This document shows positions 1 through 8,426 of a stretch of DNA of 64,000 nucleotides, one piece after another. The notes under the pieces were generated by a model that made no database searches, was not told the DNA's origin, and saw nothing but the letters and a program-made list of their open reading frames with translations. Source of the DNA: Opitutia bacterium (lineage in GTDB: Bacteria; Verrucomicrobiota; Verrucomicrobiia; Opitutales; T3Sed10-336); assembly GCA_003558065.1 (NCBI GenBank), contig PWMU01000179.1, forward strand, positions 1-64,000, given 5' to 3'. Made by a program: the position numbers and the translations under genes. Numbering within the stretch: position 1 is the stretch's first letter; every line of letters begins with the position of its first letter.

Positions 1-230
1 GATTCCACCACCTCTCCGAAGTAACGCCAAAGAACTGCGTCCAATCCCCGCGCGCCGCTGGGATCGGTTCCCGCCAACCAGGCGCCAATGTTGGTATCGC
101 GCAGGGCGTCGCGGGCGTCGGCTCCGTTGGAAGCGAAAGCAACCCGCTCAAAGTGGCGCTCGCCCACGAGCGTGTTCTCCCGCGATTTCAGAGAGGCCAT
201 AATAAAGGCGCTTCGGGGATTGAGTATCAT
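1..230 (-). CDS. V/A-type ATPase subunit C (AC39/d-like), N-terminal part, cut by window edge
   Basis: Only the first 76 codons are in the window; the gene continues to the left. It reads from an ATG at 230 and is preceded by a GAAGGAA ribosome-binding site. The visible peptide (MILNPRSAFIMASLKSRENT at the start, later DALRDTNIGAWL) fits the N-terminus of AC39-type subunits, which link the soluble V1/A1 head to the membrane rotor. The assignment rests mainly on context: it follows subunits I, K and E on the same strand with a 12-bp gap, the usual place for subunit C/d. The amino-acid match alone would be weak. Confidence 0.6.
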   Translation of the reverse strand, partial: MILNPRSAFIMASLKSRENTLVGERHFERVAFASNGADARDALRDTNIGAWLAGTDPSGARGLDAVLWRYFGEVVE

Positions 231-242
231 GTTGCGTTCCTT

Positions 243-818
243 CTAAAAAAGCTCCTTTGCCAGGCGGGGCATAATCCGGGGAATCAGCATTTCCAGGCGG
301 GCGGCATGGGAGTTGTCCACGGCGACGGAACCGCTTTCGCTTTCGACCACCACGCCGCCTTCCATCGGCCGTTCCGCCACCTCTTTGACCTTTCCCGAGA
401 TCGACTCGGAACCGGCCACGACCTCCCTGGCCAGCTCGAGATCCCGTTTCGCGACACCGACAATCACCTGCCCCGGCTTGCCCAATCCCGCCAAAGCCTC
501 CTCGATCAGTCTCTCGAGGCATTCGCGCCGTGCCGGTACCTTCTCCAATTCCTTCCGTGCCCGCGCGATAATGTCATCGATCACAGCCACCCTGGCGGCC
601 GCCTTTTTGTTCCGGGCCGCCATCCTTCCCTGCGCCCGGATGCGGACGGCTTCGTTCTCGGCTTCAGCAAGGAGCCGCTTCGTCTCGGCTTCGAGCCTCT
701 CCCGCTGAAGCCGGCGGCCTTTCTCGATTTCACCGGCGGCGGATTCCTCGGCGTCTTTGACGATCTTTCGGGCCTCGTCCGTGACTTTCTTCAGAACCGC
801 ATCGCTGATTTCTTTCAT
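243..818 (-). CDS. V/A-type ATPase subunit E (peripheral stalk)
   Basis: A 191-residue protein of the size usual for subunit E, which forms the peripheral stalk with subunit G/H and stops the catalytic head from rotating. The first ~110 residues are highly charged and Ala/Glu/Lys/Arg rich, as expected for a long coiled coil (KKVTDEARKIVKDAEE). The C-terminal half has the globular E pattern with hydrophobic strands around VIVGVAKRDLELA and GGVVVESESGSVAVDN. I chose the ATG at 818 because GGAAGG lies 9 bases upstream; the frame is open further upstream, but that part overlaps subunit K. It lies 23 bp downstream of the K gene in the same operon. Confidence 0.85.
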   Translation of the reverse strand: MKEISDAVLKKVTDEARKIVKDAEESAAGEIEKGRRLQRERLEAETKRLLAEAENEAVRIRAQGRMAARNKKAAARVAVIDDIIARARKELEKVPARRECLERLIEEALAGLGKPGQVIVGVAKRDLELAREVVAGSESISGKVKEVAERPMEGGVVVESESGSVAVDNSHAARLEMLIPRIMPRLAKELF

Positions 819-841
819 GACCGTGATCCTTCCGTAGGGAT

Positions 842-1321
842 TCAGAACAGACCCAGCAGGTTGAGCGCCATGATGGTGAAGACCAGTCCCAGCACACCCA
901 GCAGTTCGACAAAAACCGCCAGCATCATGGCGTTGGTGAGAATCCCTCCGCGGGTCTTTGAGAGCAGCGAAATCCCGGAGGCGCACACCGCCCCCTGGTA
1001 AGCGGCGGACGCCAGCTGGGCCACGCCGCCGATCAGCCCGCAGGCCAGGGCCATGAAGCCGGCCCCGGCGGCATTCTCCATTTCGGCCAGATTGGGCAGA
1101 ACGGTGGTGATATAAAGAATCAGAATGATAAGCCCGTAGAACGTCTGGGTCATAGGAAGGGAGACCAGCACGATAACATTCCGGAACTGGCCGGGTTCTT
1201 CCGCGAGAGTGGCGGCCCCGGAGGAACCGGCCAGGCCCATTCCGACGGCCGAGCCGGCGAGGCCCAGTGCCAGCGCCAGCGCGCCGCCCAGGACGACAAG
1301 AGATTCAGGACTGATAAGCAT
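842..1321 (-). CDS. V/A-type ATPase subunit K (duplicated c-type rotor proteolipid)
   Basis: 159 residues with four membrane helices arranged as two hairpins, the duplicated proteolipid form typical of V-type NtpK. It forms the rotor ring that carries ions across the inner membrane. Helix 2 carries T58-Q59 (PMTQTFYG), helix 3 Q109 (AYQGAV) and helix 4 E139 (AVFVELLG). These correspond in kind and order to the Na+ ligands known in Enterococcus hirae NtpK, with a single acidic residue in the second hairpin. Sodium rather than proton coupling is therefore inferred. An AAGGGGG ribosome-binding site precedes the ATG. It sits between subunits I and E. Confidence 0.9.
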   Translation of the reverse strand: MLISPESLVVLGGALALALGLAGSAVGMGLAGSSGAATLAEEPGQFRNVIVLVSLPMTQTFYGLIILILYITTVLPNLAEMENAAGAGFMALACGLIGGVAQLASAAYQGAVCASGISLLSKTRGGILTNAMMLAVFVELLGVLGLVFTIMALNLLGLF

Positions 1322-1366
1322 GGACCCCCTTTAGATGCTGTTTGAATTTCAATGTTACCTTCATGT

Positions 1367-3361
1367 TCAACCGCCCGCGCGGACCGGAATCAGTTCCCTC
1401 CGGCGCAGACGAAACGGGCTGTAAGCCCGGCCTCCCCCCTCGTAGAATTTGAAGAGAAATTCGACGAAGGTGAGACGCAGCGAATGCACGAAGCAGGTGA
1501 TGGAACTCAGGACGAGATTCAGCAGGTGGCCGAAAACGAGAACCGCGACAATGATGAGGCTGCCGAACACCAGCCTGAGGATTCCCTCAGGAAGCAGCTC
1601 GGCAATGAGGACGGACATCAGGTTAAAACAGTACGCCAGATAATAGGTGGCCAGGCCCACCCCGGCCAGGCGGGCATAAGACATCACATCGCCCAGGATG
1701 CCGCTGATATCGAAAACCCAGAGGATACTTCCCAGAAACGGGCCCTTTTCGATAAGCGAGGCAGCGATGATGACCACCACGGCGGCCGGCAGGAGGTAGG
1801 ACAGAGCGGAGTAAACGGCTTCGCCGAAGGGCAACAACTCGATGCCCAGAAAACGCAAGAGCAAGGGAATCGCGGCCAGCTGCAGCAGAAAGATGCCCGA
1901 CCGTCCCAGGACATAAGAGACGTTTCGTTCGCGAACCCCGCGGATCAGCATGAGCAGGTGTCCGAAATTAACATGCACGAGCCCGATAAACAGCGACACG
2001 ACGATGATGGCCATCGGGTCGAGATAGACCGCCTGCACGGCCTTCGATACGGCGAGGTTGGGTGCTCCGAAGAAACGCGTCAAAAAGTCCCCCAGGTAGG
2101 CGCCGGTCAGGAGGCCCACGACAATGGCGGAACCCGCACAGATATAAAGCAAGCGACGGAACATCAGGAATCCTTCCGCTTCCGGATCCTCCACCAGCCT
2201 GGCCAGGAAAAAACGGGCCAGGAGCAGAAGCAGGAGTCCGTAGACCGCATCTCCCAGCATGATACCGAAGAAGAAAGCGAAGAAGTAGCCGACGACGGGG
2301 GTCGGATCCCATTCGCCGTATTTCGGCGTGCCAAAAAGATTTACCACAACCTCGAACGGGCGGAGGACCTCGAAGTTGCGCAGCTTGCTCGGCGGTTCCT
2401 CATCGCTTCGCGGAGGACGGGACTCGACATATACGAACCCGATTCTGTCTTCGAGTTCGCCCGAAACGGTTTCGACCGCCTTAACCGGCACCCACCCTTC
2501 AAAAAGAGTCACGTACCTGGCCTCGCAGGCCTTCTCGAGAACCTCCAGACGTTGTTTTCCGGAAACGAGCGCTTCACGAAGGAGCAGCAGCATCTCCAGG
2601 TTGTCTTCCGTCTGCCGCTCGATCGCGGCGCGCAGCCTGGCCGCCTCGGCATCGAGACGTTCCGACTCGGTCCCGGCGTGAGCGACAAATTCACCGAGTG
2701 ACAGGCGCGTCCCGGGCACCGCCAGGAAACGGGCTCCGCGAGCAATCACCCACCGCTCAACGGCCGCCCGAGAACCCGTTTCACCAACGAGAAACACGTA
2801 CACTTCTTCGCCACGCTCGACAACTCCACAAACCAGTGAGAGTCCCGCAAGCTGTTTTCCAGGGGCTTCGCAGGCCTCTTTCCGAACGGCAATGAGGCGG
2901 GAAAACAGGTACGCGCCGGAAAAATCGAAGTCCGCCGTGGTGAGATCCATCCGCGCGGCGAGCTCCTCCGCCACCTGCCGCCGTTCCTCCAGTGCCTCGC
3001 GTTCCTCCCGGATCTTTTGTTCCTGCCGGTGCATCGCGCCGAGCCGGGTGCACAACGTACGGGTTTCGCCGGCGATTTCGGCAAGCGGTCTTGTCAGAAA
3101 CACGTCGACATCCCGTTCCACTCTAACCAGGCGGTCCGAGTCGACGTGCTTGAGCGCGTCACCGATGGTCGTGCGGAGTTCGCTGACCTCTCGCATCTCC
3201 CGCTCGATCGCATCCCGGTCGGCGGGTTTGAGTTCGCTGCTCTGTTCCGCATGGAGCACGCCTGCGACCTGAAGGATCGAGAGTGTGTCCACGGCACGGT
3301 CCGTCGTGACCACCACCCGCATCCGCCTCATCGGCTCCGTGCTGTTGACGACGGCCCCCAT
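1367..3361 (-). CDS. V/A-type ATPase subunit I (membrane stator)
   Basis: 664 residues with the two-part layout of subunit I (a-subunit homologue). Residues 1 to about 340 are a soluble, coiled-coil-rich domain that contacts the peripheral stalks. From about residue 350 there are seven or eight membrane segments (VVGYFFAFFFGIMLGDAVYG, DPMAIIVVSLFIGLVHVNFG, SLIIVAVLVFGHLLNLVLS) that make the ion half-channels against the K ring. The ATG at 3361 follows GAGGG by a few bases. Its start overlaps the end of the upstream H-like gene by 34 bp, which suggests translational coupling. Confidence 0.9.
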   Translation of the reverse strand: MGAVVNSTEPMRRMRVVVTTDRAVDTLSILQVAGVLHAEQSSELKPADRDAIEREMREVSELRTTIGDALKHVDSDRLVRVERDVDVFLTRPLAEIAGETRTLCTRLGAMHRQEQKIREEREALEERRQVAEELAARMDLTTADFDFSGAYLFSRLIAVRKEACEAPGKQLAGLSLVCGVVERGEEVYVFLVGETGSRAAVERWVIARGARFLAVPGTRLSLGEFVAHAGTESERLDAEAARLRAAIERQTEDNLEMLLLLREALVSGKQRLEVLEKACEARYVTLFEGWVPVKAVETVSGELEDRIGFVYVESRPPRSDEEPPSKLRNFEVLRPFEVVVNLFGTPKYGEWDPTPVVGYFFAFFFGIMLGDAVYGLLLLLLARFFLARLVEDPEAEGFLMFRRLLYICAGSAIVVGLLTGAYLGDFLTRFFGAPNLAVSKAVQAVYLDPMAIIVVSLFIGLVHVNFGHLLMLIRGVRERNVSYVLGRSGIFLLQLAAIPLLLRFLGIELLPFGEAVYSALSYLLPAAVVVIIAASLIEKGPFLGSILWVFDISGILGDVMSYARLAGVGLATYYLAYCFNLMSVLIAELLPEGILRLVFGSLIIVAVLVFGHLLNLVLSSITCFVHSLRLTFVEFLFKFYEGGGRAYSPFRLRRRELIPVRAGG

Positions 3362-3678
3362 TGTTCCCTCATCTTTCCGGAAATGATGTCGACCACCTGC
3401 CCCGCATATTCGTCGAGCTTTCCCCGTGCCCCTTCCCTGATTCCTGCCGCCTCCTGATCCGCCCGCTTCATTTCGGCGTCGGCCTTCTCCCGGGCTTCTT
3501 TCACTATCCGGGCCGTCTCCGCTTTGACCTCGTCGAGGAGCAACTCAGCGGTCGCGATAGCGTCCGCTTCTTGGCGTGCCTTCCCGAGTATGCCCTCCGC
3601 CCGGGATTCCGCCTCCTCAAGAACCCGCGCCGCCTCGGTTTCCATGGCCTGCACACCGCCCGTGATGCCACTGCTCAT
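3328..3678 (-). CDS. V/A-type ATPase subunit H/G-like coiled-coil protein
   Basis: A 116-residue, almost wholly helical and charged protein (AARVLEEAESRAEGILGKARQ in essence, then KAETARIVKEAREKADAEMK), the pattern of the small H/G peripheral-stalk partner of subunit E. It is the first gene of the visible ATPase operon. I chose the ATG at 3678 because GGAAGGGGGG stands just upstream; the frame stays open to 3963 but that part has no family character. The last ten codons lie inside the first codons of subunit I. Confidence 0.75.
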   Translation of the reverse strand: MSSGITGGVQAMETEAARVLEEAESRAEGILGKARQEADAIATAELLLDEVKAETARIVKEAREKADAEMKRADQEAAGIREGARGKLDEYAGQVVDIISGKMREQWGPSSTARSR

Positions 3679-4130
3679 AGCACCCCCCTTCCGGGGATTA
3701 CGGACTGTACTGCGGGATATATGTATAAACGTCCGGCAAGAGAAGTGCTCCTGTTCGCAACAGCTCTGTCGGCCTCGTTCGTTTTTTTCATGATCGGAAA
3801 TCGCTTTTGGAACGAGAACGCATGGCAGCCGCTTTTCGAACTGGAATCCTGCCTGTGAAGGAAACACAACCGGACCGCGCTCGAACCGCTGCCTTTGTAC
3901 CAGAAACGAGACATAAATACAAGAATGAAAAGATCTTTGTTTTAAGGACCCGGGTCGACGCATGCAGACCCGCGGCTAGTCGTTTCTTGCCCAAACTACC
4001 CCGGTACGGCGGGAACAAATCCGACTGCGCCCTTGAGATATCCCGAAAATCAATACATGATATTCGGTAAAACCACGGTTCCGAGCCGGAGCGAACAGCC
4101 TCCCGGCGCCAATCGAACACAGAAGTTCCC
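3679..4130. other. Divergent intergenic region, 452 bp, between the ATPase operon and the sugar dehydrogenase
   Basis: No convincing gene is present. The small open frames here are not supported by start sites or composition. The region must hold promoters for both flanking genes. On the minus strand there is an AT-rich stretch near 3716-3728 (TTTATACATATAT read on that strand) about 40 bp before the H-like gene, a possible -10 area, but I see no good -35 partner. An imperfect inverted repeat lies at 3824-3893 and is listed separately. Confidence 0.5.
3824..3893. repeat. Imperfect inverted repeat of the kind that encodes a spurious TGILPV peptide
   Basis: GGCAGC..CTTTTCGA at 3824-3839 is complementary, with a short insertion, to TCGAACCGCTGCC at 3881-3893. 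Between them lies GGAATCCTGCCTGT, which in one frame reads RTGILPV. From general experience, peptides of this type come from dispersed non-coding repeats in PVC genomes. Only one copy is visible here, so the repeat status is an inference. Confidence 0.3.
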
Positions 4131-5324
4131 ATGACCGAAAATCCAGTCACGATCGCGTTTCCCTCGAAATTCCGCCCCGCCCGTCTCTTCTCCCGATGGG
4201 CCGTTGTTGTCATTGTTGCGCTCGCTGCCTCAACCCCCGCCGCGGCGGGGGAAGTGGTCGAGGCAAGTATCGGTACGCAGTACGAGGACATCCGGCTCTT
4301 GCGCGTGGCGGACGGATTGCAGAATCCGTGGAGCCTGACGTTTCTCCCCGACGACCGAATGCTGGTTACGGAACGGTCCGGACGCCTCCAGTTGATTGAG
4401 GACGGGGAGAAGACCGAAATCTCCGGTTTGCCCGATGACCTCCTCGCCTCGGGCCAGGGTGGATTGATGGAAGTGCTGGCGCACCATGATTATGAAGCCC
4501 AACCGTGGATTTACCTCACCTACTCCCGTCGTGACGGCCGTGAAACCGCCACCACATTGATCCGCGGGCGTCTCGAAGGAACGGAACTGGTCGAGGTCGA
4601 ACAGCTTTTCACCCAGGACCGCACCTCCAGACCGGGACGCCACTACGGCTCGCGTCTCGCCTGGACTCCGGAGGGCCATCTCCTGATGAGCGTCGGCGAT
4701 CGCGGCGCCGACCCCCCGCGTGCACAGGATCTGAACGACCACGCGGGAACCCTGCTCCGTCTCAACGACGACGGCACCGTCCCCTCCGACAATCCGTTTG
4801 TGGGCGACGATGGGGCCCACGCGGAAATCTACACCTACGGCCACCGGAACATCCAGGGCCTGGTGGTCGACCGGGAATCCGGCGAGATCTGGTCCACCGA
4901 ACACGGCCCCCGCGGGGGTGACGAACTCAACGTGCACCGGGCGGGTGAAAACTACGGCTGGCCGGTCGTCACCCTGGGGCTCGATTACGGCAGCGAAGGC
5001 AAATTTCCCCACGCGGAGGCTCGCACGAGGGAAGGCATGATCGACCCGGTCTACGAGTTTCTCCCCACCCTTGCTCCCTCGGGCCTGGCACTGGTCACCT
5101 CGGACAAGTTTCCGTCCTGGGAGGGCAACCTCCTGGCCGGCGGCCTGCGCAGCGAACGGATTCGCCGCGTCGTCATCCGCGATCAAGAAGTCCTCCACGA
5201 AGAGGAGCTGCTTCTCCAGAAGATCGGTCGCATCCGGGATGTACGGGAAGGGCCCGACGGCTACATTTATATCCTAAACGACGAGTCCAACGGTGGAGTT
5301 TACCGAATCGAGCCCGCCGATTGA
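4131..5324 (+). CDS. PQQ-dependent aldose sugar dehydrogenase-like protein (YliI/Asd family), secreted
   Basis: 397 residues. An N-terminal signal peptide (hydrophobic core VVVIVALAASTPAAA, about residues 24-40) is followed by a six-bladed propeller of the soluble quinoprotein glucose/sorbosone dehydrogenase family. Family motifs are NPWSLTFLPDDRMLVTER near residue 65, RPGRHYGSRLAW near 178, the YGHRN segment and EHGPRGGDELN near 260 and ENYGWPVVTLG. These proteins oxidise aldoses in the periplasm with pyrroloquinoline quinone. No PQQ biosynthesis genes are in the window. It is divergent from the ATPase operon and sits 53 bp upstream of the protease gene, possibly co-transcribed with it. Confidence 0.85.
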   Translation: MTENPVTIAFPSKFRPARLFSRWAVVVIVALAASTPAAAGEVVEASIGTQYEDIRLLRVADGLQNPWSLTFLPDDRMLVTERSGRLQLIEDGEKTEISGLPDDLLASGQGGLMEVLAHHDYEAQPWIYLTYSRRDGRETATTLIRGRLEGTELVEVEQLFTQDRTSRPGRHYGSRLAWTPEGHLLMSVGDRGADPPRAQDLNDHAGTLLRLNDDGTVPSDNPFVGDDGAHAEIYTYGHRNIQGLVVDRESGEIWSTEHGPRGGDELNVHRAGENYGWPVVTLGLDYGSEGKFPHAEARTREGMIDPVYEFLPTLAPSGLALVTSDKFPSWEGNLLAGGLRSERIRRVVIRDQEVLHEEELLLQKIGRIRDVREGPDGYIYILNDESNGGVYRIEPAD

Positions 5325-5377
5325 CGCCAGTCCGAAAACCATCCTGTTCCTGTTTTGAAAACCGGTTCCGCAATCAC

Positions 5378-6658
5378 ATGGTCCAACGAAACCTGACGCT
5401 CCTTCTGCCGCTTGTGCTGGGAACCGCCCTGGCTGTCGGGAGTCCCGGTTATCCTCAGAGCCGGATTCCCTCGTTCGAGAACGAGCACGACCGCCAGGTG
5501 GCACGCTTTGGCGAGGTCCTTCGCATCCTGGGCGAGGAATACGTCGACGAGGGCAAGGCTGATTATGACACTTTGACCCGTGCCGCAATAGAAGGGATGC
5601 TCGAATCACTCGACCCCTACTCCCAATACCTTACCGAAGAAAAATTCACCCAGCTCCAGGAGCAGACACGACAGGAATTCGGCGGGATCGGAATACGCAT
5701 CGAGAGACGGGACGATCACATCACCGTGGTCTCCCCGATTGCCAACACCCCCGGGGAACGGGCCGGTATCCTTTCCGGCGATCAAATCGTAAGCGTCGAC
5801 GGAACGGAAACCTCCGGTTACAGTACCCGTCGTCTCAGCGAACTGCTCCGCGGAAACCCCGGATCAGAGGTCTCGATCACCCTGTATCGGCCCATGAAGG
5901 ATGAAACCATCGAAGTGAATGTGGTTAGAGAGATCATCAAACTCGAGAGTGTTTCCGACGGCCGCATTATGGAAGAAGGTATCGGCTATGTCCGGATCAA
6001 CCGGTTCGGCCAACGCACCGGTGCCGAATTCAAGGAAACCCTTGACCGGCTGGAAGCGGAGGGAATGACGGGGTTGGTTATCGATCTCCGGAACAATCCG
6101 GGCGGACTCCTCTCAGCCGCAGTGGACGTCGCCGGCCGGTTCTTCGATCGCGGTGAAGTTGTGGTTTACACACAGGGCCGGGACAGGGAAAGCCGGAATG
6201 AAATCAAGGCACGTACGTCGGGCCGCAACAAAACGTACCCCCTCGCCGTACTGATCAATTCGGGCTCGGCCAGCGCCGCCGAAATCGTGGCTGGAGCACT
6301 CAAGGATTCCCGGCGGGCCATCATCGTGGGAGAAACCTCCTTTGGCAAAGGATCGGTTCAGCGGATTGAAGCGCTCCGCGATGGAGCCGCCCTCCGATAC
6401 ACCTCCGCGCGGTACTACACACCTGGCGGGGTCACTCTTCACGAAAAAGGAGTGGAGCCGGACATCGAAATCACCGTTCCGACCGAGGACGCCGGCCTGC
6501 TTCTGCGCCAACGAAACCGTGCCCATCTCGCCCCCGGCGAGTTCGCCGAGCTTTACGGATTGGAGCCGATCGACGACATTCAGCTCCAGGCGGCAATAAA
6601 CTCCTTGAAAGAGCTCTTTCTCAGGGCGGAGATCGAGGACTCCGCGCCCGACAGTTAA
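5378..6658 (+). CDS. S41 family C-terminal processing peptidase (CtpA/Prc-like), exported
   Basis: 426 residues from the ATG at 5378, which gives a clean signal peptide (LTLLLPLVLGTALAVG). A TTG start at 5321 would put extra charged residues in front and overlap the previous gene, so I prefer the ATG. Order: signal peptide, helical N-domain, PDZ domain at about 100-185 (GGIGIRIERR to LYRPMK) and S41 protease domain. The Ser-Lys dyad is visible as S299 in NSGSASAAEI and K324 in SFGKGSVQ, with Q328 four residues later, matching the spacing in E. coli Prc. It probably trims or degrades periplasmic proteins. Its 3' end faces the ABC exporter gene across 13 bp. Confidence 0.92.
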   Translation: MVQRNLTLLLPLVLGTALAVGSPGYPQSRIPSFENEHDRQVARFGEVLRILGEEYVDEGKADYDTLTRAAIEGMLESLDPYSQYLTEEKFTQLQEQTRQEFGGIGIRIERRDDHITVVSPIANTPGERAGILSGDQIVSVDGTETSGYSTRRLSELLRGNPGSEVSITLYRPMKDETIEVNVVREIIKLESVSDGRIMEEGIGYVRINRFGQRTGAEFKETLDRLEAEGMTGLVIDLRNNPGGLLSAAVDVAGRFFDRGEVVVYTQGRDRESRNEIKARTSGRNKTYPLAVLINSGSASAAEIVAGALKDSRRAIIVGETSFGKGSVQRIEALRDGAALRYTSARYYTPGGVTLHEKGVEPDIEITVPTEDAGLLLRQRNRAHLAPGEFAELYGLEPIDDIQLQAAINSLKELFLRAEIEDSAPDS

Positions 6659-6671
6659 TCCGCGAGTCGCG

Positions 6672-8426
6672 TCAGGCCATCACGGGACGGTCCTGGGCGG
6701 AAAGCAGTTCTTTGAAGTAGCCTCCCTGTTCGACGAGATTCTCGAAGCTTCCGGATTCGATGATCCTGCCCTTACGCAGAACAACGATCCGGTCGGAATT
6801 GCGGATCGTGCTGAGACGGTGGGCGATGGTGATCACGGTGCGGCCGTGGGCAAGCCGCTCCAGTGCCTCCTGGATCAGGCGCTCGCTCTCGTAATCGAGC
6901 GCGGACGTCGCCTCATCGAGGATCAGGACCTTAGGATTGCGCAGGATCGCCCGGGCGATGGAAATACGCTGGCGCTGGCCACCCGAGAGGCTCACGCCGC
7001 GCTCGCCTACCTCGGATTCGTACCCCTCCGGCAGTTCGTTGATAAAGACCTCCGCGTTCGCCTGGCGGGCGGCCTCGCGCACTTCTTCATCGGTCGCGTC
7101 CGGCTTGGCGAAACGGATGTTTTCCCGGATCGAACCGGACAGGAGCAGACTCTCCTGCATGACGATGGCTACCTGACGCCGGAACCAGCGCAGGTTCATC
7201 GTCTCCTGGGGGCGATCGTCGATCTTGATGACGCCGAAGGTCGGCTTGTACAGGCCGAGGACCAGGTTTGCCAAAGTGCTCTTGCCGGAGCCGGACGGGC
7301 CGACGAAAGCGATGTGCTCGCCCGGCCGCACATGCAGGTTGAAGTTCTCAATCACCCGCTCGTCCTTGTTCGGATAGGAAAACGAGACATTCTCAAACTT
7401 GATATCACCGCGCAGATTGGGAATCCGCTCCCGGCCCTGCCACTCCTCGACATAGGTTGAATTGAGCAGCTCCTTAATACTCCGGTAGGCCTCCTGTCCG
7501 ATAAAATACTGCTCGCTTACCTGGGCAAACATCTGGACCGGCTGCAGGATGATGGGCATGGCCACCATAAAGGCGAACAGGGTGCCCAGGGTGAGCATCC
7601 CGTTCATCACCAAAATGGCTCCGCCGGCAATGACGAAAAGCGAAAGCGCCTGGGTGCTTACTTGGGTGAAGGCGCCGAACGACTGATTGACGCTGATCAG
7701 CTCGAACCGCGAACGGGCCAGGTTTTCGCTGGTCACATCCAACTGCTCACGGGCCTGTTTCTCCTCCCCGAAACTCCGCACCAGACGCAGGGCGGTAATG
7801 AGTTCGCTGGCGGTTCCTGTCAGGTGCTCCTGGGCCAGACGTGCCTGCTGGTTGCGAAACCGGAATTTCCCGAAGAAGTAAAAGCGTGCGAATCCGTAAA
7901 GAGGCAACATCGCCAACAGCACCAGCGACAGCTGCCAGTTCATGGTCAACAGCAGGCAAATGATCATCAAACTGTAGAGCACGTTGGGCAGAAACTGGTT
8001 GAGCAACTGCATCAGCGTCTGCTCCACCTTCAGGGTATCGAACGCGTACTTGGAAATCAGGCGTCCGGTCTTCTGCTGGTCCAGAAATCCGAAACTCAGG
8101 AACTGGAGCTTGTGGTAGATCATGCTTCGCATGTCCATGTTTATATTCGCCATTACCCGCGCAATCGCCCGCGCACCTTTGACAGCGAAAACGTAGTGAA
8201 GAAAGAGCAGCCCGATAAAAACAAAAACGACGCTGGCGATTCCCAGCATGTCCGCCGCCGCAAGATGCTCGTCGACGATCAACCGAAACAGCCAGGGCAG
8301 CGGCGCCAGCATGAGCGAACGGAGGAACGCGAATGACAGTCCCGGCACCAGGCGCTTACGATAGGCCCAAACGTACTGGTAAATTGTATCCGCTTGAGCG
8401 GCGTAACCATTGATAGTGTTCTTCAT
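6672..8426 (-). CDS. ABC exporter, fused permease and ATPase (MsbA/LmrA type)
   Basis: 584 residues. The first ~320 form a six-helix type I exporter membrane domain. The ATPase domain follows, with Walker A GPSGSGKST, the Q-loop, signature LSGGQRQRIS, Walker B VLILDEATSAL and the H-loop ITIAHRLS. It acts as a dimer in the inner membrane. Its ATG overlaps the stop of the upstream HlyD-type adaptor gene by 4 bp (ATGA), so the two products very likely work together as an export system. The substrate cannot be told from sequence; there is no N-terminal C39 peptidase domain and no outer-membrane TolC partner nearby. Confidence 0.9.
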   Translation of the reverse strand: MKNTINGYAAQADTIYQYVWAYRKRLVPGLSFAFLRSLMLAPLPWLFRLIVDEHLAAADMLGIASVVFVFIGLLFLHYVFAVKGARAIARVMANINMDMRSMIYHKLQFLSFGFLDQQKTGRLISKYAFDTLKVEQTLMQLLNQFLPNVLYSLMIICLLLTMNWQLSLVLLAMLPLYGFARFYFFGKFRFRNQQARLAQEHLTGTASELITALRLVRSFGEEKQAREQLDVTSENLARSRFELISVNQSFGAFTQVSTQALSLFVIAGGAILVMNGMLTLGTLFAFMVAMPIILQPVQMFAQVSEQYFIGQEAYRSIKELLNSTYVEEWQGRERIPNLRGDIKFENVSFSYPNKDERVIENFNLHVRPGEHIAFVGPSGSGKSTLANLVLGLYKPTFGVIKIDDRPQETMNLRWFRRQVAIVMQESLLLSGSIRENIRFAKPDATDEEVREAARQANAEVFINELPEGYESEVGERGVSLSGGQRQRISIARAILRNPKVLILDEATSALDYESERLIQEALERLAHGRTVITIAHRLSTIRNSDRIVVLRKGRIIESGSFENLVEQGGYFKELLSAQDRPVMA

